Shown here piece by piece: positions 37,726-49,613 of a DNA stretch of 64,000 bases. A model generated the notes under the pieces. The model saw only the letters and a program-made list of their open reading frames with translations, was not told the origin of the DNA and ran no database searches. Origin of the DNA: Diphasiastrum complanatum (Eukaryota > Streptophyta > Lycopodiopsida > Lycopodiales > Lycopodiaceae); assembly GCA_029204225.1 (NCBI GenBank), contig CM055102.1, forward strand, positions 22,152,386 through 22,216,385. The letters run 5' to 3'. The position numbers and the translations under genes were made by a program. How positions within the stretch are numbered: position 1 is the first letter of the stretch; every line of letters begins with the position of its first letter.

Positions 37726-38664
37726 TCAATTTACTCTTAATTGGTTCATAACAATTTTTGGATCACTAAGACATAAAAACTTGTTCTCAAATGAGTCATT
37801 ACACATCCTATCTTCAACTTCCTTCATGATGAAGCCCTCAAGTTTCCTCATGTAGTTCTCATAGCATACCTCGGTTTGCCTCATGTAGATCTCATAACAA
37901 AATGGTTCATCAAGCATTGAAGTAAGAAAAGTGCTGAAAGTGAATGGTTGAGAATCTTCCCCTTGATTACCTTTTCCAAGATAAGTGAGCCTTGAAGGCT
38001 CGGCCCTTGCCTTTGTGGATCTTCTTAGATCACTTGATCTTTGAGGTGGATCCTCAAGATCTCCATCACTTTGTTGCTCCTCCTCAATCCTCACAAGATT
38101 ATTGACACCAAGGTTGTTGATTTCACTCACACAAGATACTAGATGTATCCAAGCTTCTCTTGTATAAACATCTAAGAATGTTTCATGCATCTTATCATCA
38201 CTACTTGGTACATGAGAAAAAGAGTGTACACTTGAATGAATGATTTCCTCTTCTGCCATAGCAATTTTAGCATCCAACTTAAACAAACTACCTTGTTTAA
38301 CACAATTTGCTATGCAAATATCATTCTTCATGATGAAACAAACTCCATGCTTGAAGTGAACATCTAAACCATCATCCATTAGTTGTCCAACACTAAGCAA
38401 GCTCTTGGTAATTGATGGTACAAAAAGGACATTGTCTAGATACATCCTTTTGCTAGATTCTAGACTTAATGAGATGGTACCAATACTATCTATCTTACGT
38501 TCTTGATCATTTGCTAAAGAAACAAATTTATTAGCACCATTGAAAGAGCGTAAGGTTGAGAATGTGTCCTTTTGGAAAGTCATGTGGGAGCTAGCCCCAC
38601 CATCAATCCACCAAGTGTTCTTTGAGTTGCTTTTGCTTGTTGGAGTGGATGAAGATGCCATCAA
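37726..38664 (-). pseudogene. copia protease plus pre-RT linker, fused by internal deletion
   Basis: The 312-codon frame starts at the protease: NTWWIDGGASSHMT (Asp-Gly-Gly in place of Asp-Ser-Gly), ANKFVSLAND, then LFVPSITKSLLSVGQLMDDG and GSLFKLDA. Integrase (WHxRLGH, HSD.CGP, DNGGEY) should follow but is entirely absent. Instead the frame passes to an acidic stretch and RRSTKARAEPSRLTYLGKGN, the linker normally found between integrase and RT. So the integrase was deleted cleanly and in frame. Confidence 0.75.
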
Positions 38665-38692
38665 AGATGAGATCTCCCCATCTCCATCCTCT

Positions 38693-39517
38693 TCATATGC
38701 AAGGTTTGTCCTCCTCCTCTTTTGCTCTTAGCCTCTTGTAGCATTCGGATGCATAATGCCCATTCTTTTCACAAAAGAAGCATTTTTGCTTTGACTTGTC
38801 CTTTGAGCTTGATGTATCATCCTCTTCTTTGGCCTCCTTGGGATGCTTCTTCTTTCCATTGGTCTTCTTTTTGCCCTTGAATGAGAAATTGGATTTCTCA
38901 TCTCCATCCTGCAAAGACAATGAACTCATTCTTGCCTTGGTGTGGAGCATCCTACACTCTTCAGCCACTAATACACTATGAAGTTTTTCTATAGTTGGCA
39001 AAGTGTCTTAGATGGCAAAACTTTGGACCAAATTTGCAAATCCATCTCCTAGACCATTAAGAACAATTTCTACAAGCTCTCCATCATGAATCTTCTCTCC
39101 AATGGAAGCCAACTCCCTATTTAGAGACTTGATTCTGAGTACATAATCCTGTGCACTCTCCTCACTTCTCCTCATGCTTTGCAAAATCTGATTTCTAAGC
39201 ATGAGTACTCTTGAAGTGTTACTAGATTCATAGATCAATTTTAAAGACTCCCAAGTCTCTTTAGCACTAGTACATGCTGATACTTCTCTCAACAAATCAT
39301 TGCTCACATTCATCTTCACACAATGAAGTGCAAGCCTAGATCTCTTCTTGTATCTAGTTAACTCATGTGCACCTAGAGGTTCATCTTCATCTTCAATCAA
39401 GAACTCATAAAGGTCTTGGAGCACCAAAAGTGACTCCATCCTAACCTTCCAAATAGCATAATTTGTAGAATTCAATCTCTCACTAGCTTCTAGAAGGTAT
39501 GCTCCAACAGATCCCAT
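38693..39517 (-). pseudogene. Ty1/copia gag with zinc knuckle
   Basis: ATG at 39517 begins MGSVGAYLLEASERLNSTNY, then AIWKVRMESLL, ETWESLKLIYESSNTSRVLM, SLNRELASIG and IVLNGLGDGFANLVQSFAI. One in-frame TAA at 39008 interrupts before DTLPTIEKLH; related copies have Gln there, so CAA to TAA is likely. The frame then continues to a Lys-rich segment and a complete CX2CX4HX4C knuckle, CFFCEKNGHYASEC (near 38750-38790). A frameshift or stop separates it from protease. Confidence 0.85.
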
Positions 39518-40308
39518 CTTACTAGTGACTTCTACAAACAAGAAATAAATTTGATTGACTTGAAACTCACAAAGGTCTCACACTTGCAGTGTTTCACTCA
39601 AATTTGAATTCTAATCCAACAAATGGACTTATAATCACAATTCTATCACTCCCTCACAAAGCTGGAATGAAGATAAGATGAAGTGAAAACTACTTTCAAA
39701 CAATCTTGCCAAGAAATGGATTTGATTGCCTCTAGAAACTCACTAAGGTCTCTCTCTTGTAGTGTTTCACTCAAATTAGATTTCTAATCCAACAAATGGA
39801 CTTATAATCTCAGTTCTAGCACTCCCTCACAAAGTTGGAATGAAGATAAGATGATGTGAAATCTACTTACAATCAAATCTTGTCAATTTTGGCTATTTTT
39901 GGACAATAACATGACTAAATCTCCCTCACACTTTTTGATGTACTTTCAAGACCTGTAAAACAAGTTTAGAGGACCTGATTTCAGCCTAGATTAATTAGAT
40001 CTCATGACCCTATGTCAAATCTAATCAATGGCGCTCAATCTTGGTAGCTTATCCTAAGATTTCCACCAAAAATTACACCAAAAGCTCACAAATTGAATTT
40101 CTTTGGATCAAATGAATACCATGCATTCAATGCAGGTTCAGAGGTGCCCACACATGTGGATAGTATGGATTTGGAACCCTACTAAGTTTGGGATCAAATC
40201 TTCTCACCAAAATCAAGATTCTAGCTTGCCCTCTCAATACTAGTTTTTAGCACCAAAACTTGCTAAACATGGATTTGCATTAGATCAATGGCTTATGGTC
40301 TTGTACTT
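39518..40308 (-). other. copia leader
   Basis: Untranslated leader of about 790 bp between primer site and gag. It contains a tandem pair of about 130 bp (39585-39680 and 39755-39865, both with 'tttcactcaaatt...tctaatccaacaaatggacttataatc'). Confidence 0.7.
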
Positions 40309-40321
40309 GGCTCTGATACCA
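40309..40321 (-). promoter_or_regulatory. primer-binding site (tRNA-iMet)
   Basis: The minus strand reads TGGTATCAGAGCC directly after the 5' LTR, a perfect plant copia primer site. Confidence 0.9.
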
Positions 40322-41009
40322 TGTGAAAGTACTATACTTTAGGACCATAAATGGATCTACAAAATATCCACAAGAGTGATTGAATGCTTGCTTAACAATC
40401 TATCAAAAAACTATACACAAAAAAGTTGATCTAGATTGGCAATTTGACAAAAAAACAACAACCATTAACAATCAAAAGCATTGATCAACATTGAAATCCA
40501 AGCTCACAGTTGTGTAATACAGGCTGTAGTACGGCCTTCAACCTGAGAAACAAGTAGAAATTGATTTGGTTTCATTTGGATCACAAAAACTCAATGTACA
40601 TAGTGAACTAGCTTGAGATTGCCAATGAGCTCCAAACATATTCCATCTTCTCACTATGAGAGCTTGGAATACATAGCAAATTCGAATTCCTTCTGGAAGT
40701 TAGTTGTATTTCCAGCATGTAATAAGGAAGTTAACTCACTCCTCTTGCCCTAAAATGAAACCCTAGCCTAGATCCTAGAGTTATGCTTGGTAGGTAGCTA
40801 GTTGGTCAAATTTTCACCTTAAACTTAGGTGTAGGTTCTATAAAGTAGGGATGACCACCAAATAGACATGACCAACTCTCTTGACTTAACCTACATTAGG
40901 AGTGGGTTGCCACGTGGCAACTTGGCTTTCTATGTGAGGAACCCAATTATACACAATATTTACAAAGTTCTACATGGCTAGATTTGCCAAAATAGGCTAT
41001 TTTTTCACA
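40322..41009 (-). repeat. 5' LTR of the copia element
   Basis: Homologous with 36431-37089 as far as about 40979. The last 30 bases, ending TTTTTTCACA, are not in the partner LTR but form an inverted match with TGTGAAAG at the other end. It contains a perfect 14-bp palindrome TTGCCACGTGGCAA at 40907-40920. Confidence 0.8.
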
Positions 41010-42541
41010 TTAACAGATAGTCACAATAGTTTATCACTATTGTGACAAAGCTTTAAAAGCAAAAAATGCATTCTAGAAAGATAAGAAAAAAAAAACTCAT
41101 TTTAATGCCCAAATTCATCAGATAAAGTAATAGTCACAATAGCTTAAGGCAAAGATAGAGTGATCAAAATATCATGAGAAGATTTGTCTTAAGGAGAGGA
41201 CATTGAAATCGTTAAAAATATTTAAAAAAAAACAAAGATTGCATTCTAAATTTTTTAAGAAACAAGTACGTTGTGATATTATGCCACAAAGGCCTTGCCA
41301 TGGTGAGGAAAATTGTCGGATTGAAAAATATAAATTATTCAATAAAACTATCTTTATTTTTTTTGAGATTTTCTAAATAAAGAAGCAAGGTATGGTAAAT
41401 AATTATGATGATTCAGTTATTTGTTAGCTTTTTAAGTTGCAAGCTTGACCTTTGTTGGGGCTTGGCGGGATATCAACACATCATGTACATAGATCAGATT
41501 GATATATAGTAGGGATAAGAGGGAATTGGCACCCTGAGTGTAAGTCACACCCAGTGATCACATTGTTATTTGATCAAAATGGATAGCTGTAAAGGGACTT
41601 TAGGTTATTTATGCGAGTAAATAGTTTAGCGGCCTAAAAGTCAAGTTAGTGATTGGAGGGTCCTTTCCCACCTAGATTCAAATTCAAATAATAAAAGAGA
41701 TAGAAATTGGCCAATAGCCACTACTGCCAAGTGCCCAAAATCCACTATAAATAGTGGTCCATAGTATTTCATTTTCATGATCAATCAAGGAAGGTAGAAC
41801 CTCTACCATTTTGAAAATTGGTTGTCCTTGCTTTTCCTCTTCCTCCATCTCTCATATGTTTTTGCTATTTTCATATTTGTTGGATTTGATTATTGTTTCT
41901 ATCTTTGAGAGAGAGAGAGAGAGTTACACAGTTTCACATAGTTCCTCTTGACAAAGTAAGACTAAACACTTTGAAGCCTTTATTCATATTCCAAGACAGT
42001 AAAGTAAACCTAAAAAGTAAAATACAATACTAAAAAGCACCATAAAGCATAACCACTTTCAAAAATTTCAGTTGATACTTGCCACCATTCCACAACACAA
42101 AACTACATGAGTTAGTACAGTGGGGAAGACAGGTGTCATAGCTGAGCGTCAGTTGTTATCCATGTCCAAAAGAAGCTATACCACTTAACATCATAAATAG
42201 CATTGGTTCTGAGGTTAAGCATTTAGTAAGAACGCTCTTTGCTTGTGGCAAAATTTGTAGGAATTCTCCCAAGGATAAGTTCATTCTGCTTTTCAAAAGA
42301 CTTGTGAGCAATTCTGTCTGAGGAACCTCAGGCTCCGCCATTTGGAAAGATACTTCTCGATGATGCAAACAACCATTTAGATCTGTTCTTGGTGGCGAGC
42401 CACTGGTGGTACTGGGATTTATGTGGTCAGGGGTACTTCAAGTTATGCTTTGGCTTGTGCAGCTTTCTCTGCATGGGCTTCCTATATTTAATGGCAAATT
42501 CTTTCATATTGTCGTCCTTCTTCCTTAACATTAGGATATGG
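41010..42541. other. intergenic region
   Basis: This was contiguous with 30 kb before the two insertions to its left. It holds a perfect 10-bp hairpin (41020-41046), a TATA-like ctataaatag near 41746 followed by a gagagaga tract (41907-41923), and a short minus-strand frame 42368-42156 whose MNLSLGEFLQILPQ resembles a conserved segment of plant Ty3 polyproteins. No host gene is recognised. Confidence 0.45.
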
Positions 42542-43286
<745 letters not shown>

Positions 43287-43299
43287 TGGTATCAGAGCT
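43287..43299 (+). promoter_or_regulatory. primer-binding site (tRNA-iMet)
   Basis: TGGTATCAGAGCT directly after the 5' LTR, 12 of 13 bases canonical. Confidence 0.9.
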
Positions 43300-43854
43300 A
43301 TTGTGTTTCAGGTTTAGCAAGGATTTGGAGGAGTTACCAATGCTAGAGCATGCTAGATTTATCTCTACTCAAAAATCAGCATTTTTGCATGTGTAGAATT
43401 GATCTTTTTTAGGTCAAAAGTCAATATAGGATTATATACGTGATCAATTCCGACTTCACACTTGGTTTACTGGATTTAGATGATTTTTGGTGCATTAGGA
43501 AGGTCTCATTGGAGTCTACAAGAAGATATATCAAGTTTCTAGAAATTGCATGTAGAATTTGAGATATTTAATTTTTTGTGATTTTGTCAAAATCTTAATT
43601 TTGATTGGATCTCTAGTTTGTGAGGTTAATGAACTTCATTTGTGTGTGTTTCAATCTTAGGAAGTGGCAAGAATCATTAAATTGAGGATAGATCATAGGT
43701 TGATCAAGATCTCAATATTCTATGTGTTGATTTTCTAGTTAGAAGTGCTAGAAGAGATTTGAGAGGTTTCATATCTTTGTGATTTCTTCTTGATTTCATT
43801 TGAGTGCTTTGTGCATTGGAACAGGTTGAAAGAAGAAGATCAGGTCACTTCAAC

Positions 43855-44612
43855 ATGGCTACAAGTGGAGGCTTTATGTTGGAGAGCAATGATAGGCTTA
43901 CCTCAATCAACTATTCTACTTGGAAGGTGAGGATGGAGTCCTTATTGGAGATGAGTGAGTTGATGGAGATTGTTGCAGGTGTGGAGGAGAGACCTCAAGC
44001 ACCTCAATATCAAGTGAGGTATGACAAGAGAGCAAAAAAAGCTCTACACATGATTAAGATGAATGTTACCAATGAACTTCTCAAGGAAGTTGGTAAGTGC
44101 ACATCATCTTTAGAGGCTTGGAAAGCTTTGAAGAAGCTTTATAAATCCAAGTCTACATCAAGAGTGCTTACTCTTAGGAGACAAATCTTTCAAAGTTTGC
44201 AAAATAAGGAAGAGAGTACTTATGCTTTTGTTTTGAGGGTTAAGGCATTCAATGATGAGTTAGCATGTATTGATGAAAGCATTAAGAAGGTAGAACCTGT
44301 TCAAGTTATACTTAATGGCTTGTTGGATGATCATGATAATCTTGTTCAAAGTTTTGCTATTCAAAAGACTTTGCCAAGTATTGTAGATTTGCAAGAGATC
44401 TTGGTGAATGAGGAGTATAGGCTTCAATAAAGAGGAGGTGGATCTACAAAAACATCTCATTATGAAGACGAGGCTATGTTCATCAAAGGCAAGTTCAAGG
44501 GCAAAGGCAAAGGCAAGTGGTGTAAAGGGCAAGATCAAGGTAAGACTTGTTCTTTTGGCAAAAAGAAAGATAAGTCTATTGTGGAATCAAAGGGCATTTT
44601 GCAAATGAATGT
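43855..44612 (+). pseudogene. Ty1/copia gag with damaged zinc knuckle
   Basis: ATG at 43855 begins MATSGGFMLESNDRLTSINY, followed by STWKVRMESLLEMSELMEIV, KALHMIKMNVTNELLKEVG, LYKSKSTSRVLTLRRQIFQS and LVQSFAIQKTLPSIVDL. The frame is open for 191 codons to a TAA at 44428, then continues through a Lys/Gly-rich segment. The zinc knuckle is broken: compared with the copy near 20.1 kb, about 17 bases including the first Cys codon are missing, which shifts the frame so that 'SIVESKGILQMNV' appears in place of the knuckle. Confidence 0.85.
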
Positions 44613-45488
44613 TTGAAGAAGCAAAGAGATGAAGGTAGCAAGCAAATCAACTTTACTACTAATGATGAGGATCTAGGTGGTGGTGATTTTCTTTTGATGT
44701 GTTCTTCAAGTCCAATATCAAGTGAAGGTGACAAAGATTCATGGTGGATTGATAGTGGAGATAGTTCACACATGACTAGTCACAAGGAGTTATTTACTTA
44801 TTTGGTCACTTATGATGGAGCCAAGAAAGCAATTCACATGGCCAAGGTTGGTGAGTGTGTGATGGAAGGTATTGGTCCAATTCCTATTTGTCTCTCTACT
44901 AATAGGAAAGCAAGACTTGATGGTGTTCTTTAGATTCTTTCAATTTCAAAGAATTTGCTAAGTGTTGGTCAAATGATAGAGAAAGGATACATGGTAAATT
45001 TTGGTGGTGATGGTTGCTTCATCACAAAGGAAGAAATCTTGGTTGCTAGGGGCAATAGACAAGGTAGACTTTTCAAGCTTGATGCTTTTGTTATGGCTAA
45101 CAAAAAGGATGGAATGGAAAAGGAGATTGGTCTCAGCTTTCCAAAGTTACCTTTTATCATCAATAAGATTGGTGGATCTTATGCAAAGTCTAAAAAGCTT
45201 TCTTATGCTAGATCTAGGTTGAGATCTAATATGCTTCTTGGAGATGTTCATCTTTGTGCTAACTTGGCTAGTCTTGAGGATAATAATGGTGTTTCAATGG
45301 TTCTTCATGGCAAGTGCAAGCATGCAAAAGGTAAGGAAAGAGCTAAGTTCATCAATGGTGGTGAAGGTTCTTCCTTGGAAAAGATTGTTGTTAATGATTT
45401 CTTTGATCATATGAAAAAAGATTTTGCTAGGTGCATGCATGAAGGAGATATTTCTTCTACATTCTTTTGTGATGATCCAAGAAAGTAA
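44613..45488 (+). pseudogene. copia protease region and unknown extension
   Basis: The protease motif reads DSWWIDSGDSSHMT near 44735, Asp-Ser-Gly kept but the following Ala replaced by Asp. Next come AKKAIHMAKVGECVMEGIG and, after a TAG at 44931, SISKNLLSVGQMIEKGYMVN and GNRQGRLFKLDAF. From about 45090 the frame stays open for 130 codons with no integrase motif (LHGKCKHAKGKERAKFINGG, FFDHMKKDFARCMHEGD) and is not recognised. Confidence 0.75.
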
Positions 45489-46600
45489 TTTTTGCAGCGA
45501 ATGGAGTCACATGTCTTCATAAAAAGAGTAGATCAAATGGTTCTATCAAGAGACTTTGTGAGGAAGATAGTCGCAAGTCAAGAAGAAGAGAAATATGTGA
45601 AGAGTTTAAAGTAGGATGTACTTTGAATGATGTCATTGTGAATGATAGTGAGGAAGAATTAGTATCATATGAGTCATTACCTAAAACATTGAGTAGAAGT
45701 TCTTGTTTGAAAAAAGAAAGTACTTCAATCATCCTTATGTTGAAGGTACTAATCATTTTTTTCATGGCTTCTAATGTTTTTGAGGTTTCTACTTCTTATG
45801 ATGCACTCATTAAGAGGGAGTCTTATGGAAGAAAGAGCAATGGAAGATTGGTTCTTGGGAAGATCCAAGGCATGGATCTCACATCTCTTCATCAACTCAA
45901 AGGATTCTTTGATTGTGAATTGATCACTCATGATTGAGATGGCAAAAGGTTGGTTGGAGAAGACTACATGGAGCAAATCGAGAGGCAATTTCTTCAAGGC
46001 AAGGAAGATTTTTTTGGTGAGCTTATTGAGGTTTGTTATGGACTCAAGAAGGCTGGATTTATTAGGTTTGATACTCATCTTCACCTACTCTATTTCATGT
46101 TGGATGGAAAGTTTGAAATCTATCTTCTGATTTATGATGGTGACATTGATGACATTGTTTTCACCAACCTTTGTGGAAATTCGAGATTAAGCATTGATGA
46201 GATCTTGTTGGATATAGATCATATGTTTGAGAGGGAGTATTTCCAGAGGTTCAGGTTTGAAGATATTCATATCTTTGATATCTTTGATGATCAAGAGAAA
46301 GGTAAGCAAGTGGAAGCGACTCACTTTGCTTTACTCAAATATTTTGGAGAATTTTCTTATGTAGATGATGCTATGCAAGTGGATATTGGTTCTCATGGTT
46401 TTCATACTGGAAAAGCAAGTAATGAATCTGGAAAACAAAGTTTGTTCAATGACTTTGATGGTCAAGAGGAAGATCAAGAGGTTGGTCTCAAAGGGCTTCA
46501 ACAACACAAAAGGAAAGGTGGCAATTTGGAGCTAGTCAAGAGCATCAAAGGAAGGTTTTTTTGGCAAAGATGTTATGGATATGTTTTTGCAGCTTATTGA
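45489..46600 (+). pseudogene. collapsed copia reverse transcriptase remnant
   Basis: The 216-codon frame 45950-46600 reads GEDYMEQIERQFLQGKED, then VCYGLKKAGFIRFDTHL and LLIYDGDIDDIVFT. These correspond in order to the copia RT blocks YMEQPxGF, LYGLKQAPRxWY and LLxYVDDxxx. The catalytic box is disrupted by extra residues between Tyr and Asp-Asp, and spacing between blocks is short. After this, acidic sequence with no RNase H motif follows. It cannot be an active polymerase as it stands. Confidence 0.6.
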
Positions 46601-47406
46601 AGACTCAAGTAAGGTCAAAGGAGCAGCAAAGAAGTGTTGTTCAAGTTTACTTGTTCTATTTCATGTTTGAGCTATTTCATATGGATGTGTGCAAATTGTC
46701 AAAATATGGACAAACTAGCTACATTGTCTTGCAATATCTTATTGTTGGAGTTGTACTAGCATTTTTGGCTGGTTTTGCTGATGGAAATGAAGCTATTGGA
46801 GGCTCATTATATCACTCATCCATGATCAAGTTCTCAAGTGTTGAGTTACTTGATGCCAATGTTTGAAGATTGTCAATTTTTGGTGAATTCATGGTCATTT
46901 TCTTGTGTCAAGTAGATCTTGAAGATGGACTAGTGCAACCTACTTGGTTTATGAAGTCATGTGGTGCTGGATTTGCATTATTTATGTACTCACCTACTCA
47001 TGGATTTCCAAGGTTTGATGGTTTCTTGTGGCAAGATGGAGATGGAGGCCTTTTCATGGAGTTTTATGGTGGAGACATATCAAGAAAGGACAAAGTTTGA
47101 GGAGACAAGCAAGCAAATGGTCATCACTCACATTTATTGTTTGGTTGCTGTAATTTTCCAGAGAGTTCAAAGTTTTAAGCATGGAGGAATCATTTCATTC
47201 ACATTCTATTTTGTTCTTCATGTTATAGTTATATCTTGATGTGTAAAATTGATGTAAGAAATATTGAAGCATCCAATTTGGACACTATTCTCTATATCAA
47301 TTATGAAAGATACTTTAGAACCTTAGAAAGGAGATCTATACTTAGGATGGATATCATTCTAAAGTTGGATCAAAGTTCTATTGTCAAAACTATGCCAAAA
47401 CTAGTT
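46601..47406 (+). other. unrecognised internal sequence of the copia element
   Basis: Short frames (46561-46866, 46870-47100, 47236-47421) occur with hydrophobic stretches but no recognisable domain. This is where the RNase H region should be. Confidence 0.4.
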
Positions 47407-47416
47407 GAAGAGGGAG
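47407..47416 (+). promoter_or_regulatory. polypurine tract
   Basis: GAAGAGGGAG directly before the 3' LTR. Confidence 0.8.
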
Positions 47417-48056
47417 TGTGAGAGATTTCAACTAGTTTAGTCTAGTTTAGTCATATTTTGGTAAATTGTCAATAAGAGGCCAAAACTCATTTTAGACTTA
47501 GAGATAAACTTTTTGAAGTTATATTAGTTTAAAATACATTCAATAAACACTTTTTGAAAGTGTGAGAAAGTTGGTAGTCGAGTTTGAGAGAGATTCAAAT
47601 TTGAATTTTGGGTACATTGAATCTAGATCCAAAAATAGTAGGGTTTACATTTTAGAGGGAAAGCCAAGTGGCCAAATAGGGTTTGGAAACTCTATAAAAG
47701 GATGTAACTCGTGGAGAGACACATATTCTCTCTTCTCTCTCTCATTTCATCATTATACATGGTTCTCTTTGGGTTTTGCTACTCATTGGTGCACTATCTT
47801 GGTGTTATCTTGCAATCTTGTGTGTAGAATGTTCATTTATTGCTATTTTCGGTTCCACACATGTGAAATACAGTAGGGTACTGTAATTGTACGGACAACA
47901 AACATATTTTATGTTTTGGTTCATGTTTGATCAATATCTCTTAGAGTTTGCATCTCATTTTGTATGTAGATGCTGATTTTTCTACACTGGCAAGATTGTT
48001 GGTTTGCTCCTTATTGTAACCAAAGTTGGATCTTGAATGATTTGAAATTCTTCACA
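47417..48056 (+). repeat. 3' LTR (640 bp)
   Basis: It matches 42542-43286. TATAAAA at 47693-47699. Its palindrome has CACATG (47858-47863) where the 5' LTR has CACGTG. Confidence 0.92.
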
Positions 48057-48301
48057 GTCCTGCCGTTGATGGTTGATCTCCAGCCATTGATAAAGATGGT
48101 GGTGGTGATGGTGCCACCCCCTTTCCGTTTTTGAGCTCGGGTAATACTAGCACTAGAACATGGGGAATAGGGGAATTTTGTGGCAGCCTTCTTGGAGTTG
48201 ATGTTGATTACAGCGTAATCAAATTCAATGGTGCACTGGCTCCAGGTCTTAGGGGACATGCATACTTTGTTATGCACAAGCTTTGTCATGTAGACAGTCA
48301 A
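48057..48301 (-). other. unrecognised coding-like segment cut by the copia LTR
   Basis: A frame starting near 48301 reads through SPKTWSQCTIEFDYAVIN, NSKKAATKFPYSPCSSASIT and TTTIFINGWRSTINGRT, then enters the LTR at 48056. The composition is that of real protein rather than random sequence, but I cannot name the family. It may be a host exon truncated by the insertion or an older element. Confidence 0.3.
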
Positions 48302-49330
48302 TGAGATACATGCTTGCTATTGATTGATTGGATACCACTTAAAGAGAAGCAAAAGCAAAGTGTGCATGCAAGTCACTTTTTTACCATTCACCAAATCTAG
48401 TTTGCTATATTTCATGCATGCGCACATGCTTGATCATTTACATGTGGGGGGTGGTTGGGCCGTTAACCAAGGTCCAAACTTCAAAAGTTGAGGCAATCAT
48501 CACAGTTTGTCCTTTAACATTGACTTTCTTCCAAACCCAAGAGACCAATCTCGAGCACAGAGTATTGCCGCCTTTGCAAGGCATGCCCTAAAACACTGCT
48601 TTTGCTCAAACTCACCTGAGAGTGACACCTCTTACCTCTATCAGATCGGAGGTAAGCATCATCAAGTTTCAACTAATGTGAATCCTCGAAATCAGCATCA
48701 CAAATTTTTGTTGGGCCAAGGACTCAAAAGTGTATACAAAATGGGGACTTGGGGAGTTGACTCATAGGGGGAGAGAGGAGGTACACACCTCATGTTTGTT
48801 TGTAGTAGTACAACAAAATGCGAGAAATTGCACACCCGGTCAAAATTTTTGATGCTCGATCGTGTTCGTACCTCTCATTTCATTCCATAGTTTCATATTC
48901 AATTTGAAACCCACACAAAAGACGCCTTGCTGATGAATTGGGCGGAATTGTTTTATGCTATTTTGCTTCATCTGGGCTTTGCTGTGATCTGCACAGAATT
49001 GTTGGTCTGGATTCTGACAGACAGCGAGAGCCTCTTGCTGCTGCCTAATTTCGTCTGTTTCCAGCACCTTGTTGCATTTTAGTATAGCTAGAATCTGCTG
49101 CTTGATCGATCAGCTTCCGCACAGCACTGCCTGTTTTTCGAATCATATTTTCTTGCTTTGGCAACAAAGAGCTCGGAATCTTGAAATCTGTGGGGCCTGG
49201 ATCTTCAATTCGTATAGCTTGTACTCTGTTTGTAGGATTCTCGTGCTGGCTAGAAGATCTTCCTGTACTTGTGTGGAGGGTTTCAATTCTCGTGACATCC
49301 TAGCAGTGACCTTGGATATAGAGGATGAGG
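48302..49330 (+). other. upstream region and probable leader of the PHT4 gene
   Basis: No domain-bearing frame. The frames 48507-48767 and 49069-49359 are unrecognised; the latter would lie in the mRNA leader. Coding-like composition near 49100-49330 ends at a possible splice donor (gagg|gtaagc at 49331). Confidence 0.4.
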
Positions 49331-49570
49331 GTAAGCCAAGTTGTTTTCTTTGTTGCTAGCAAATCAATTGGTATTTGATGCTGCTCTGAAATTTGTGAGT
49401 GTTCTGATAATGCCAAGATTGCTTAAGGCAGCCCAAGGCCCCAGGTAAGCTCTTGACTTTTTCAGCTCTGTTTGAGAGAATACCTAATTTTGAAGAAATG
49501 GATTTGGTTGGAGGTAGTTCTACGTGTAGTGATTGCGTGAATGTTGGTGCTGTGCGATTTCTGAATGCAG
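49331..49570 (+). other. possible 5' UTR intron of the PHT4 gene
   Basis: A gtaagc donor at 49331 and a tgaatgcag acceptor ending at 49570 frame 240 bases, 43 bases before the start codon. Inferred from splice-site shape only. Confidence 0.4.
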
Positions 49571-49613
49571 AATAGCAACTGAAGATCGAGAGTAAGAAAG
49601 AAAAGAGAGGGAA

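Larger units (their letters stand above)
36431..41009 (-). mobile_element. Ty1/copia element keeping gag and protease, integrase lost
   Basis: LTR copies at 36431-37089 and 40322-about 40979 flank an interior with gag, zinc knuckle and protease but no integrase or recognisable RT. Primer site and polypurine tract are in the right places. TTAAC occurs next to the left LTR (36426-36430) and 30 bases beyond the right LTR homology (41010-41014), and may be the target duplication. Confidence 0.82.

Noticed and set aside
43804-43854. Upstream extension of the copia gag frame
   Set aside because: The frame can be opened to 43804 only with a GTG; the ATG at 43855 begins the conserved gag N-terminus. 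Likewise the gag frames at 35153 and 39541 begin with TTG, and the ATGs at 35126 and 39517 were preferred.
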